This document shows, in pieces, positions 1 through 10,875 of a stretch of DNA of 64,000 nt; position 1 is the first letter of the stretch; the number at the start of each line of letters is the position of its first letter. Location of the stretch: positions 1 through 64,000 of the forward strand of contig PDIM01000002.1 in assembly GCA_002811675.1 (NCBI GenBank), written 5' to 3'. Source of the stretch: Ichthyosporea sp. XGB-2017a. Its lineage: Eukaryota > Opisthokonta > Ichthyosporea. The position numbers were made by a program, and so were the translations under genes. The notes beneath the pieces are model-generated. The model ran no database searches and was not told the DNA's origin. It saw nothing but the letters and a program-made list of their open reading frames with translations.

Positions 1-1045
1 CTATATTACTATCTACTATTTTTTTTATCGTTATTTTAGCGGAAATCCAATAAAGGTTCGATTTTCTATATAAATTTATTTTCTTGCCGGCATCCGGATT
101 TATCTATGTAACAGATATTGATGTAACAATACAAGGTGTTGGACACAGCGGTGGGAGATTTCAATATAATGGACAATTTGTAAAGCCACACAACTAATGT
201 AGTAATAGTCCTGGGCGGACGTTTTCCATCATTAGCTCCGAAGGCCAAAATGGGTGATTACATGCTTCGCTGTGGCATGGAAGGCGAGGAATGGTTTTTT
301 CCACGGTTTTTTCTACGGGGATCAAGATCATCCCACACCGGTAGAAGAAATGATTAACAAGGTTAGCTTGGAATGGGAGGCCAGACCAAGACAGAGGAGG
401 AAACCAAATCTTGAGGGCCATATAGCCGAATCATATAGCATAAAATACCAAATGAATAAAAGAGGGTCCTCAAAGGAACGAGGGCAAAAAATAGAAAGAG
501 AATGCGGCTTTTGCAATCGGGGGAAACATCTTTGTAATCTAAACAATTAGTTAGCTGAAAGGCTGTCGAATTAAAAGGCGTTACATGCATTGTCACCCTT
601 CTCCCCAGTCCCCTAAAGGCGCCTAAAGGTCAGCGCGCTCACAATTTTCTTCTCTGGGGTTATGCGTGACAGTGCAAATCCCAAAAGCCAATCAGAAGCC
701 GCCCTAAAGCGGAATTATCTGTCGTTCAGTAGGGAGGTATCACGTACTCGCAATCTCGCTCTATTATTACACTATTGGGGGATGCCCATTAACACATATC
801 TCTACTCTACAGAGCTGCTGTCATCACATTGCTGAGTGCATACATAACACAGAAAACAAACAGTTAGGAGCCTGTGTGGTATTTCCATTGCCGTGGCTAA
901 GCTATTTTGCTCCTGTCTTTCTTGCTTACGACTTCGGTTGATGATGCTAAAAAGAAAAGGAAATATTTGTTTATTCGATCCTGATTTGGCTTTCATATAA
1001 AGATTTGCATGACGATTTATAGAATTTCTCATTTCAAACACCTTT
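1..1045. other. Intergenic region with no supported gene
   Basis: No convincing coding region. The open frames here are under 100 codons, overlap each other on both strands, show no recognisable domain, and the longest on + (254-550) begins with GTG rather than ATG. The stretch 583-765 matches another place in the window and is listed as dispersed repeat copy 1. The part next to position 1045 is presumably the promoter of the GT61 gene. Confidence 0.6.
583..765 (+). repeat. Dispersed repeat, copy 1
   Basis: This segment aligns end to end, in the same orientation, with 34478-34680. Shared anchors include CCTAAAGGTC, ATTTTCTTCT, GCCAATCAGAAG and CGCCCTAAA, in the same order and with nearly the same spacing. 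By eye the core is roughly three-quarters identical with small indels. Neither copy encodes protein and I see no clear terminal inverted repeats. An 11-mer at about 670-680 resembles a pol III B box (AGTGCAAATCC), so an old SINE is possible, but no good A box is visible. Confidence 0.7.
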
Positions 1046-2701
1046 ATGATCTATAAACACCCTACAATTTTAGTAAAGAGATATCTCCTACTGGTCTTAG
1101 CGATCACTTTTTTTTGCTTGTTTTATGTAGTACATCTCAAAAATGATGCTTTAAACATCTCAATCGATGCCTCTCCCAAACTATCTCCGCTTTCCCATGC
1201 AAAAGTAAGAATGCAGGTTGATTTGGCTATTTCTGTTTCACCTTTACCCGCAGATTGTCAACAGCATGTAGAAGACCAAAGTGAAAAAGAGTCACCACTG
1301 GATAACAAAGTTCCTCAGTCTCATAGCGAGTGCATGAATAATGGGGCATTGAAAGGTAGCGTCACGTGTCACTTCAACAATGTGTGTGTAGCGCATGGGG
1401 GACTTTTCAATAGTAAAGACGCCAATATATTCTTTTTTGACACTTTAGATAATAATAGTAGGCAAGCACGGAGCTTTCCACATGGGATAACTTGGGGAGC
1501 TGAGGCGATCAAGGAGAAGAAGGATATATCCTCTGTTTACACAGTAACTGACCAGAAAGAGGCACTTAAACTCATCAATGGGGCACTTGAATGGGTAGAA
1601 GAACCAACAATTATGTTCAAAAGGAGGCATCGTACTTCACTCTATCATTTCTTTGGACAAGATGTATTTACACTTTTTCATTTGTACCAAAAGGCTCGAA
1701 TGTTCACCCCTCTAAATCAATCCTTGGCGGTAGAATTTTTAATGCAGCCTCTACAAAGACAGCTGGATGCCAAACCGTCTGAATTTGGGTACTGGGCAAG
1801 GATGGCTGTCGATGACAATGTTCACGTTCCTTTGTCGGATGTTGATGATGGAGAGTCTTTGAGAAATAATGCTATACCTTGCAAAGAGGTTCCTGTGGAG
1901 GATTCAAATTCAGGCAAGCAAAAGAAAGTTAAGCTTTGCAGTCGTTGGAAGTGTTACCGCACAGTAACTGTTGGTGGGGACCTGCCTATTGCAGAGCAGT
2001 CTTATGAAGCAATCCGAGATTTTTCTTTGCATGTGCTTAAAAATCTTGAGCTGAAGCAGAAAACTTCTTCGGATGTGCTTGTTGGATTAATTAACAGAAA
2101 AAAGAGTTTTGGGATAAATGTTCGCAATATGAACCAACTAGAAGAGCTCCTGGAGAAGAACGGGATTCCGTTCAAAAGCATCACACTGGAAGACATGCCT
2201 TTTAATGAGCAGCTTAGGTCAATTGCCCAAATGGATGTGGTCGTCGCTCCCCACGGGGCCGCGGTTACCCATGAGATATTTTTGCGGGATCGTAGCACAG
2301 TGATTGAATTGTTCCCGTGGTCTGTGAGCAAGGAACACGGTATGTACGAAAGTATTGCAAAGTCCCTCAAACTTGATTATGTATCCATTATTCAGTCCTC
2401 TAAAAATGAAACTCTTTATGACTCAAAACAAGTACATTCAAATGCCCTTACGGCCACAAAAGAGAACAAACAAGAAGCGTTCAAAGTTATAATGAGGGGA
2501 ATTCACGAAAATCGGGGACGGTTTGACCAGGAAGAATGGCTTCTCACACAGAAAATAGGTGGGAAGAAACCAAATGAAAGGGAGGCGGTAATGTTGAGTG
2601 AAGTATTTTTTAAAAATTCTGACATTTGGATCAACCCTGAGCAAGTTTTCAACAGTATTATGGATGCCAGGGACAATATTGCTAAACATATTCGTGTTTA
2701 A
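1046..2701 (+). CDS. GT61-family (DUF563) glycosyltransferase, type II membrane protein
   Basis: 551 residues, intronless, starting at an ATG. A single hydrophobic segment at about residues 12-31 (LLLVLAITFFCLFYVVHL) follows a basic N-terminus, giving a type II Golgi/ER topology. The C-terminal half has the GT61 hallmark near residue 397 (VVVAPHGAAVTHEIF, then VIELFPW), shared with EOGT-like O-GlcNAc transferases and plant xylosyl/arabinosyl transferases. An upstream YHFFGQDVFTLFHLYQ segment also fits the family. It probably transfers a sugar from a nucleotide donor in the secretory pathway, but donor and acceptor cannot be read from sequence. GFAT, which supplies UDP-GlcNAc precursor, lies next downstream on the same strand. 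That is suggestive only, since the two genes are separated by about 800 bp. Confidence 0.82.
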   Translation: MIYKHPTILVKRYLLLVLAITFFCLFYVVHLKNDALNISIDASPKLSPLSHAKVRMQVDLAISVSPLPADCQQHVEDQSEKESPLDNKVPQSHSECMNNGALKGSVTCHFNNVCVAHGGLFNSKDANIFFFDTLDNNSRQARSFPHGITWGAEAIKEKKDISSVYTVTDQKEALKLINGALEWVEEPTIMFKRRHRTSLYHFFGQDVFTLFHLYQKARMFTPLNQSLAVEFLMQPLQRQLDAKPSEFGYWARMAVDDNVHVPLSDVDDGESLRNNAIPCKEVPVEDSNSGKQKKVKLCSRWKCYRTVTVGGDLPIAEQSYEAIRDFSLHVLKNLELKQKTSSDVLVGLINRKKSFGINVRNMNQLEELLEKNGIPFKSITLEDMPFNEQLRSIAQMDVVVAPHGAAVTHEIFLRDRSTVIELFPWSVSKEHGMYESIAKSLKLDYVSIIQSSKNETLYDSKQVHSNALTATKENKQEAFKVIMRGIHENRGRFDQEEWLLTQKIGGKKPNEREAVMLSEVFFKNSDIWINPEQVFNSIMDARDNIAKHIRV

Positions 2702-3495
2702 ACGAAGAGCCGCCATTGGCACTAAGTTTTAAGGCCTTTCCTTTTGATAATAAGTTCTTTCGAGTCGCTACCCCGTTTAATAATACATTGTTCACTTGAT
2801 GATGCCCAATTGTCCATTTATTCAAAAGCCTGTGCATAAGGCTTGCACTGGCAAATGACTCAATTCCACGGGTCCACTCTCTTCACACTAGCTCTAACAA
2901 ACCGTGATAAGAGAAGGGAGCTAGCTGGGCTATAGTTTGTGTTGAAATTGAGAGAAAGACATTACTCGCACAAGACATTCTAGGAGTTTTTTACAACCAT
3001 ATATGTTTGTTTGCTAGGTACAATATATAATAAAGCAGGGAATGGGGATACCCCGACCGGGGACCAGCTTTACACAACTGACCAATCTCATACATGACTG
3101 TACTTGATCGTGCCTCCACAATTTTAATCGTAGCTCCTGCCTACAGTCTACACGTCGGCTGCATAACACTGACGTCCCCGATCCCTGCATAAAACCATCC
3201 TAGTGAGTGAGTAGTGGGCATGATATTGCTTCAGAATACATTGCATAATTATATATGCATTTCATTGCAAATTTTGTTTGTGTTATATTTTTAAGTCGGC
3301 GGCGTATTTTCCATTATACAAATATATAATATTATTCTGGCAACTTGCTGTCCTTCATGTAACTTGTTGTTTGTGCTTGATCTTGATAAGTAAATCCCCG
3401 AGATATCCATTGGAAGTTAAGTCAACTGCTCTTGCATTACATTTGAAGCAACGCCTTTGTCTCTGCTGCTTTTAGAACATTTCAGCGTAGAAGCT
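2702..3495. other. Intergenic region upstream of GFAT
   Basis: No gene found. There is one perfect bZIP-type heptamer (TGACTCA, 2856-2862). At 3044-3062, GGGG, CCCC and GGGG blocks can pair in two mutually exclusive short hairpins that share the middle CCCC (3051-3054). AT-rich runs near 3020-3030 and 3245-3330 precede the GFAT start. An open frame over 3278-3475 lacks any recognisable feature and is rejected. Confidence 0.5.
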
Positions 3496-5660
3496 ATGTG
3501 TGGAATATTTGCTTACATCAACTTTTGCGTTCCTGTGGACCGAGCAAAGATTATTGACATCTTGTGCAACGGTCTCACGCGTTTGGAGTATCGTGGTTAT
3601 GATAGTGCAGGATTGGCTATTGACGGGCCAAGTGGAAAGCCAGCAGTGTTTAAGAAAACGGGGAAAGTAAGATTTTTGAGAGAGGAGTGTGGTGAGTTAT
3701 ATTTGTTTTTGGTAGTTTTCGTAGTTTTTATGTTGTGATAATTTGGATTTGTAGAATGCTAATTTATGCTGTTTGTGTGGCGCCCTTACGTTACACAGAG
3801 ACCTCACCGCTTGCAAAGAATGAACTTATTAACAGCCATGTTGGCATTGCTCACACTAGATGGGCAACTCATGGTGTCCCTTCAGAAAGAAACTGTCATC
3901 CGCAGCTTTCGGACGTGTCTGCAGAGTTTTCGGTGGTGCATAATGGAATTATTACAAACTACAAGGACGTCAAAACATTCCTGGAGCACAAAGGTTTTGA
4001 GTTTACTTCAGATACAGATACGGAAGTGATTGCAAAACTTTCAAAGTACGTTTATGATGAAAACATGAAGGAAGTTTCAGCAAATGGTGGTGGAGAGAAG
4101 AAGAAGCTTAACTTTCAACAGATTGTTGAGCAAGTAATTTCTCAATTAGAAGGAGCCTTCGCCCTTGTGTTTAAGAGTATTCATTATCCGGATGAAACTG
4201 TGTTTACCAGGAGAGGTTCACCACTGTTGGTTGGAATCAAAGCGGAAGAAGAACAGTTTAACAGTGAGTTTGTGTCTGTGCTGTATTCTGAAGGTAGGCA
4301 ACGGACTCAGTCCGGTAGTCATCCCGATGCGCACCGAAAAAGTGTTCTTAAAAATGCCAGTAAAGGCTTCCATATTGAATACTTTCTTGCCTCGGATGCT
4401 AGCGCTATTATTGAGCACACCAATCGAGTTATATATTTGGAAGACAATGATGTTGCCCACATCAACTGCGGCAACTTGTTTATCCATCGTATTAAAAGGG
4501 AAGAAAATGTGTCTTCAGTTAGATCAATTCACACCCTTCAAATGGAGCTGCAACAAATCATGAAAGGCAGTCATGACCACTTTATGCAAAAGGAAATCTT
4601 TGAGCAGCCTGATTCAGTCATTAACACAATGAGAGGGCGTGTTGACTTTAAGAAAAAGACTGTTCACCTCGGCGGCCTTGTTTCGAATTTGCAGTTTCTT
4701 CGAACTGCCCGTAGACTCATGTTCATTGCATGTGGAACTTCATACCACGCTTGTATTGCCACTAGAGCACTATTAGAAGAAATGTCTCAGGTGCCTGTTG
4801 TAGTAGAGTTGGCCAGTGACTTTTTGGACCGAAGCGCACCTATATTTCGTGATGATGCTTGTTTTTTTCTGAGTCAGTCAGGTGAAACAGCGGATACTTT
4901 GAATGCTATGCGTTATTGTAAGTCGAAGGGGGCCCTTATATTAGGCGTAACAAACACAGTTGGCTCTTCTGTGTCTCGGGACTCAGACTGTGGTGTACAT
5001 ATAAATGCGGGGCCCGAAATTGGTGTTGCGTCCACGAAAGCGTATACTAGTCAGATTATTGCGTTGGTAATGGTGGCTCTACAGATTGCTGAAGATTCAG
5101 TCTCCAAAACGGAAAGGCGTCATCAGATAATAGACGATCTTGGGCGAATTTCAGGACTGATTAGTGATGTGTTGAAAAAAGATGCTGAAATTTTGGAATT
5201 GGCTAAAAAAATTCAAAATGAAAGGAGTCTTTTGGTAATGGGACGAGGATATCAGCACGCCACCTGTTTGGAAGGTGCGCTAAAAATCAAAGAGTTGACG
5301 TATATGCATAGTGAAGGCATCCTTGCCGGAGAATTGAAACATGGTCCACTTGCCCTCATAGATGAAAATATGCCTGTTATGATGCTTGTGATGAAGGATG
5401 GAACATACGATAAATGTCAAAATGCACTTGAACAGGTCATTGCTCGTAAAGGGAATCCGATTATCATATGTTCTGAAGAGGACCGTGAGCTATTGAAGAA
5501 ATACAAATTCCAGAGTTTTCCTGTGCCCAAAATATGTGATGCATTAATTTGCATCTTGGCTATTCTTCCATTGCAGCTCCTTTCTTATCACCTTGCCGTT
5601 CTTCGTGGATGTGATGTCGACTTTCCTAGAAACCTAGCGAAGTCTGTTACTGTGGAATAG
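3496..5660 (+). CDS. GFPT1: Glutamine--fructose-6-phosphate aminotransferase (GFAT)
   Basis: Two exons, 3496-3691 and 3799-5660, joined across a 107-nt GT-AG intron (donor GTGAGT, branch-like TGCTAAT), give 685 residues, close to the 680-700 usual for eukaryotic GFAT. The start is set by MCGIFAY: Cys2 is the N-terminal nucleophile of the class II glutaminase domain (about residues 2-310, with [11 protein letters not shown] and HTRWATHG). Two SIS sugar-isomerase domains follow (about 365-500, with ACGTSYHA and SQSGETADT; about 540-685, with [10 protein letters not shown] and [10 protein letters not shown]). The end, [13 protein letters not shown], is the conserved GFAT C-terminus. It makes glucosamine-6-phosphate from fructose-6-phosphate and glutamine, the committed step to UDP-GlcNAc, in the cytosol. 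AATAAATAAA at 5731-5740 is a likely polyadenylation signal. Confidence 0.96.
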
Positions 5661-5799
5661 TTGTTTGGACGTTAATCTTTATTATGGAATAAGAATTGCA
5701 GACAAATGTGTGACAAGACAAGAAGTAGCCAATAAATAAATGTGTATTGACACTTAACGTTTTTACTTGTGGTCTTTGAAATTGCTAAACTTACACAGT

Positions 5800-8700
5800 T
5801 TATTTCAAACTCTTCTCTTCATCTTGGGATGACGCAAAGCTAACAAATACTTGCTCTAGAGTTGTCTGAGACACGGAGTAGTCTTCAATGCCATATTCGG
5901 TTTTGATATCTTCCAGTTGCGTAAAAATGGATGCCAAAGACAGTTGTTCTAGTGGGAGCCTGTATACTACCATTTGACTATGCTCTTCTTTCAGTTCGGC
6001 GTTCGGATGAAGATTTTGGATAACAAAGTCCTTGCAATTCTGGATGTGTCTCTTATCATTGACTTTCATGGTCAACGTATAACCCTCCCCAAACTTATTC
6101 TTTAAGTGCTGAGGCGATCCCAGGCATCGAAATTGACCATTTACCATGATTGCTAGTCGAGTACACAAAGCTTCACATTCCTCCATGCTATGCGATGTCA
6201 GAACAATAGCTCTTCCAGAATGCATAATCCGCGTAATGCATCCCCACAGAAATCTTCTGGCTTTTGGATCCATGCCTGTGGTCGGTTCATCCAAAAATAT
6301 CACAGCAGGACTTCCTATCAAAGCGAGAGCGGTAGATAGGGCACGTCTTTGGCCTCCACTGTACGATCCGCAGGGCCGGGCACAGTAACTACTCATTGAC
6401 AGCAAATCAATCATATTTGAGACAACTTCGTCAATTTGAGATTCTTGGATTCCGCGCATCATAGCAAACATTCGAATAGATTCTCTTGCTGACATTAAGT
6501 CCAACACGGCATCAAACTGAGGACAGTATCCAATCTCTTGATGGATAAGCTTGCTTTCCGTCTTTAAATCGTATGACATTATTTGAGCATCGCCCGCCCC
6601 AACAGAAATATCTCCAGTTAACATTTTGAATGTAGTGGTTTTACCCGCACCATTGACTCCCAAAAGCCCAAAGCACTCTCCAGCAGGAATTCCCAAAGAA
6701 AGATTATCAACTGCCGTCAGAACTTTTCCAGTTTGCGTTTGTCTGAATTGCTTGGATAGGCCACAGAGAACAACCGAATCATCTTTGGCAGCACCTTCTT
6801 CCACCCTCCGCTTTTCATTTAGCACGTCGCTATCCAATGAATCTTCAGCTGCATTTGAGTTCTCTCTCTCGCTATTGACCTCTCCTCTGATTGTCACAGA
6901 AAACATACCATATTCAATCATGAGCGTTAAAACGAAAAGCGCCACTCCTTCTAATGCCAAAAAGAGATAGTTTCGGCCAGTGATATCAAACTCCCATGGA
7001 CTATCAACCTTAAAGTCGATTCCTTTGTCGTTACCTATCAAAACAACCTGGGACTGTGCATCTAAAATGGCCAAATCCATTAGCCCCCGGCCAAGTGCAT
7101 AGTTTGGCACGAGCAAGAATACCCACTTGAGTGCATCGTTTGCATTCGTTAAACTTTCAGAGTCAAAAGCATCCAACGCAAAGGTGGTGATTGTGGTGGC
7201 AAGGCCAATCAAGACATTGAATGATATCAGAACAACATACGCTGTAGTGGGTTGCGTAAATAAAGTTGACATAACGTACATAAGAGGTATGACAGCCCAT
7301 CCAAACAATATTAAGAGAAGCAATTGAGGGGCAAAGTTTGTTCCCGTATAGGCCGATTCCTGAAATGCAAGAATAATTATTTCCACAACCAATACAGTCA
7401 ATAAATAATTCAATATATCCCACAGAAACGTCCCACACCAAAAACTCCATGGGTTGACTCCACTAATAAACTGAAGATGTTTCGAATTGGTAGTTCGTTC
7501 ATATACAACAAATACGGCAACAGACCCAGCCAAAAACGCAAACCCAAAAATCATCATAATAGCTACAGAGAGACCGGTAGCTTGGTCCACGATATCTTGT
7601 TCTTGCTCCGCGGCAGTTTTAGGTAAGGGGTAGTTGTAAACATAGATTCCTTCTGATGTTGAGTCTAATGCAGTCTTAAGCAAAAGGTCGTCCAAAATGG
7701 CGCAGTATTGTGCTTGCGAGTGCCAGGCCTCGTTGTTATAGTATGCGACATAGCCCTCCTGCGTCAAGTTGGATATTTGTACAGGACCAGTATGAAACGA
7801 ACCATAACTTGGAATGACAGCACCTATTGAGTTCATCATGACAGCGGTAAAGTTCCCAGTGGTTGGAACATTGACTTTGGCGCTGTTTGGCAAATTTTGC
7901 GTTTGCAAGTTCTGATATACTTTAGCACTAAAAGCGCTCGCGTTATTATTCTGCCAAAAGACTGTATTTGTGTCATACTCGGGCACAGTTAGCAGTAATT
8001 TCGGATTCGTGGTATCAGGGGGGAATGCATTTGCAAGAATCATTCCTATCAATGTGAACACGGCAGGAAGTAACAGTTGTGATGCTGCAGCTTTTCCATC
8101 CCTCTTGGCATTGAGCCATCTTTTAATAAACATAGCCTTAAACTGCTGCTTTTTGAGGGCCATCCCACGGTTGCGGGGAAACAGAGGTACTTCTTTGTGT
8201 GCAACAGCATCTTCATCCACCTCAACCGCCACATCAGGGTTATTTATCACTTGGTTGGATAACTTGGCCAGGGAATGAGACACCGAGCTAGATGTTCCAA
8301 ATTCTTTTTCACCGTTGCTGTTATTCTTCACTGCCCCTGACTGTGTTTCATCTCCCCCCTCAATCGGGCTCACTCTACCTCCGCTAATGCGTCTGTTTGA
8401 GCTCTTCCGTGGATTCTGTTCATTTTCAGCCAAATCTGAAACCTTTAGAAATACTTCCTCCATGGTAGTAAGAGATAGTCCATAACTGTCAATGCCGATG
8501 TCAATTTTTTTGTCTTCTAGTTCCTTAAGCAGTGGACCAAACATACCTTTTGCCGCAGATGGTAATATATATTGTAACTCTGCACCCACATTACTGACCA
8601 AACTGCCTTCACTCGCAAAAGATTTAATGAGATTTGTGACTCTCGGTTCTTCGCACATTCCGGTTTTAACAACATCCAGATGGTAACCCACTCCAAATAC

Positions 8701-10875
8701 ACTCTTAAGAAACATTGAAGAGCCTGCACATCGAAGCTTGCCATTCGCGATGATTACTATTCGGTCTCCTAAAAGGTCGGCTTCGTCCATAAAATGAGTG
8801 CTTAGCAGCATTGTTCGACCAGGCTTGTGCTTCAGTAGCAGATCCCAAGTGGACCGCCTTGAATATGGATCCATACCAGCGGTAGGCTCATCCAAAATAA
8901 CTACTCGAGAACCCCCTACAAGTGAGAGCGCCACTGAAAGTTTGCGCTTCATACCGCCACTTAAAGTACATGCCCAGGCCTGGCGCTTGTTTTCCAAATT
9001 GAGATCAGCAAGCATGCCATCAATTTCTTGAGGTATGATTGAAGGATCCACTTTTTTCAGCTGGCAGTAGAATGATAAATGTTCTTCGACTGTGAGGCGG
9101 TCGTACAGTATATCAAACTGGGGGCAGAAGCCGATATCTTTTTTAATAGCCTCCATGTCAGTGCTAATATCATGACCCAAAATTTCGGCCCTCCCACTAG
9201 TTGCCGGGAACAGACCACAAAGAATGGACATAGTAGTTGTCTTGCCCGCACCATTATGGCCAAGAAAAGAAGTTATTTGCCCTTCAATCATATTCACAGA
9301 TAAATTGTTTACAGCACATTTTTTGCCCTCATCATAAACCTTTGTTAGTTCTTCAATGCGAATTCCTATTTTTGAGTCAACTGGTTCTGGCTCAACAAAT
9401 TCTTCGTTGACTACCGCAGGCTTTGTGGCATGCTTGGTAGAGCCCTCATCAGCCTGCCCTTTCCAGTATTGAGGTGAGACCGGAAAATACCATTTTTGAG
9501 GAAGACCGTACTGACCCGGGAAGACCCCTTCAATATACCAAGTAAGAAGAATGTATAATACGGTGTCAAAGAGAAGCATTCCAAATACCTGACCCATTGA
9601 GTAATTTTCACGTGCATCAGGATTGTCGCTTAAGTTGCTCCACTTAATACCAATACCTCTTTCTTCCCAAATACTTAGAACTTTCGCTCCTATTCCAAAG
9701 CAGGACGTAGAAAACATACATACTCCCGTCTTTGTTCCAGCGGACTGAGTTTCAAAGTCTCTTTCAAGAAATGTGTATGGGATGTACGTTACATAGTAGA
9801 TAACTGCGGCACTAGCTGCGGCGACTTTAGCTCTGGAGAAAATAGTTGACATCAGATGCGAAAAGGAGATTGTAGCAACTGCAAACAAAAGAAAAAAAAC
9901 AGTGATGCAACTCATATCCGAATTCTCAAACACACTGGCACCTCCCATAATAAGAAGAGCGACAAAGGTCGATATGAATATGAATATACAATGGTTGATC
10001 CACCAACCCAACCATATAGTCGATTGTTTAACTCCCGCAAGCTTAAGTGCCTCCCTCAGCCGCTTTTCCTTTTCATAAACAATGTTCTTTACCATCAAAG
10101 ATACGCTGTAAATCCACCCTAAGGTCATAAACAGGGGCAAGAAGACTCCAAGATTTTGGGAGAATTCGTCCTTTACATATGCGGGGTAAGGGTAGAGCTG
10201 ATTGAAGGTCAGCTCTGTCAATGGCCCCTTGCCTTGAGACTGCAATTTCATGTTCGTAATTGACCGATCTATAAGGAACTGAATGTAAATAAAACCTGAG
10301 CTGTAATAAGGTGTGTTTGTATTAGGACCACTCTCCACGGGTTCATCTTTTCGCTCGGGGATGAGGTCTTTAGTCTTTGGGGTAGAGGTAGTTGTCAGAC
10401 GAATGTCGTATTTTACCAATGCTGGGAGAACTGTTGCCAAATTCATGTCTTCCATCCAAATGGCCCCCGCATATTTCTCGGGGTCATCTCTTGCGGTTCC
10501 TGCAGCATCATCTTCTACGGCGTAGCCTTCAAATACACTTAAAAATATGCTTTGCGCAGTGACCGTGTTGTTGTCAGGGTAAATAGTTGTTTTCATTAGG
10601 GGTGCTACATAGTCCCTCATTAGCTCTACAACAGCAGTAGATGTATTTGGCCCATAAGCAATCTTTTTAGAATCAAATTTGTCGGCCGCTCCAAACGGTG
10701 CGTTACTAGAAGGTTCAAAACTTTGCTCGGCAACATCTTCACTCTTGATGCTCACTCGAATAGCTGCCATAATAATGAAAAAAAGCAAAGGAACCACCAG
10801 CTCCATTGTGGTTGCCACTGGCGCTCTCTTCTTCAACACCCAGAATTTCCATATCAAAAGTTTTTTCACACCCAT
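5800..10875 (-). CDS. Full-length ABC transporter, subfamily A
   Basis: 1691 residues, intronless, ATG start. It has the ABCA layout: TM1 near residues 20-40, a large extracytoplasmic loop to about 265, TM2-6 (about 265-455), NBD1 (Walker A GHNGAGKTTT near 535, signature LSGGMKRKLS near 637, Walker B VVILDEPTAGMD, H-loop STHFMDEAD), a Ser/Arg-rich linker (NPRKSSNRRISGG) resembling the ABCA regulatory region, a second TM1 and loop, TM8-12, then NBD2 (GVNGAGKTTT near 1405, YSGGQRRALS near 1503, VIFLDEPTTGMD, TSHSMEECE). Both ATP sites look intact, as expected for an active lipid or sterol transporter. The substrate cannot be deduced. It ends tail to tail with GFAT (139 bp apart). A cluster of TGASTCA sites lies 276-560 bp upstream of its start. 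Confidence 0.95.
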   Translation of the reverse strand: MGVKKLLIWKFWVLKKRAPVATTMELVVPLLFFIIMAAIRVSIKSEDVAEQSFEPSSNAPFGAADKFDSKKIAYGPNTSTAVVELMRDYVAPLMKTTIYPDNNTVTAQSIFLSVFEGYAVEDDAAGTARDDPEKYAGAIWMEDMNLATVLPALVKYDIRLTTTSTPKTKDLIPERKDEPVESGPNTNTPYYSSGFIYIQFLIDRSITNMKLQSQGKGPLTELTFNQLYPYPAYVKDEFSQNLGVFLPLFMTLGWIYSVSLMVKNIVYEKEKRLREALKLAGVKQSTIWLGWWINHCIFIFISTFVALLIMGGASVFENSDMSCITVFFLLFAVATISFSHLMSTIFSRAKVAAASAAVIYYVTYIPYTFLERDFETQSAGTKTGVCMFSTSCFGIGAKVLSIWEERGIGIKWSNLSDNPDARENYSMGQVFGMLLFDTVLYILLTWYIEGVFPGQYGLPQKWYFPVSPQYWKGQADEGSTKHATKPAVVNEEFVEPEPVDSKIGIRIEELTKVYDEGKKCAVNNLSVNMIEGQITSFLGHNGAGKTTTMSILCGLFPATSGRAEILGHDISTDMEAIKKDIGFCPQFDILYDRLTVEEHLSFYCQLKKVDPSIIPQEIDGMLADLNLENKRQAWACTLSGGMKRKLSVALSLVGGSRVVILDEPTAGMDPYSRRSTWDLLLKHKPGRTMLLSTHFMDEADLLGDRIVIIANGKLRCAGSSMFLKSVFGVGYHLDVVKTGMCEEPRVTNLIKSFASEGSLVSNVGAELQYILPSAAKGMFGPLLKELEDKKIDIGIDSYGLSLTTMEEVFLKVSDLAENEQNPRKSSNRRISGGRVSPIEGGDETQSGAVKNNSNGEKEFGTSSSVSHSLAKLSNQVINNPDVAVEVDEDAVAHKEVPLFPRNRGMALKKQQFKAMFIKRWLNAKRDGKAAASQLLLPAVFTLIGMILANAFPPDTTNPKLLLTVPEYDTNTVFWQNNNASAFSAKVYQNLQTQNLPNSAKVNVPTTGNFTAVMMNSIGAVIPSYGSFHTGPVQISNLTQEGYVAYYNNEAWHSQAQYCAILDDLLLKTALDSTSEGIYVYNYPLPKTAAEQEQDIVDQATGLSVAIMMIFGFAFLAGSVAVFVVYERTTNSKHLQFISGVNPWSFWCGTFLWDILNYLLTVLVVEIIILAFQESAYTGTNFAPQLLLLILFGWAVIPLMYVMSTLFTQPTTAYVVLISFNVLIGLATTITTFALDAFDSESLTNANDALKWVFLLVPNYALGRGLMDLAILDAQSQVVLIGNDKGIDFKVDSPWEFDITGRNYLFLALEGVALFVLTLMIEYGMFSVTIRGEVNSERENSNAAEDSLDSDVLNEKRRVEEGAAKDDSVVLCGLSKQFRQTQTGKVLTAVDNLSLGIPAGECFGLLGVNGAGKTTTFKMLTGDISVGAGDAQIMSYDLKTESKLIHQEIGYCPQFDAVLDLMSARESIRMFAMMRGIQESQIDEVVSNMIDLLSMSSYCARPCGSYSGGQRRALSTALALIGSPAVIFLDEPTTGMDPKARRFLWGCITRIMHSGRAIVLTSHSMEECEALCTRLAIMVNGQFRCLGSPQHLKNKFGEGYTLTMKVNDKRHIQNCKDFVIQNLHPNAELKEEHSQMVVYRLPLEQLSLASIFTQLEDIKTEYGIEDYSVSQTTLEQVFVSFASSQDEEKSLK

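Noticed and set aside
254-550. 98-codon open frame on + in the first kilobase
   Set aside because: Begins with GTG, overlaps equally long frames on the other strand, and shows no domain, signal peptide or compositional bias.
583-765. Repeat copy 1 as a tRNA-derived SINE
   Set aside because: A B-box-like 11-mer exists, but no acceptable A box at the right distance, no poly-A tail and no target-site duplication are visible. Kept as an unclassified repeat.
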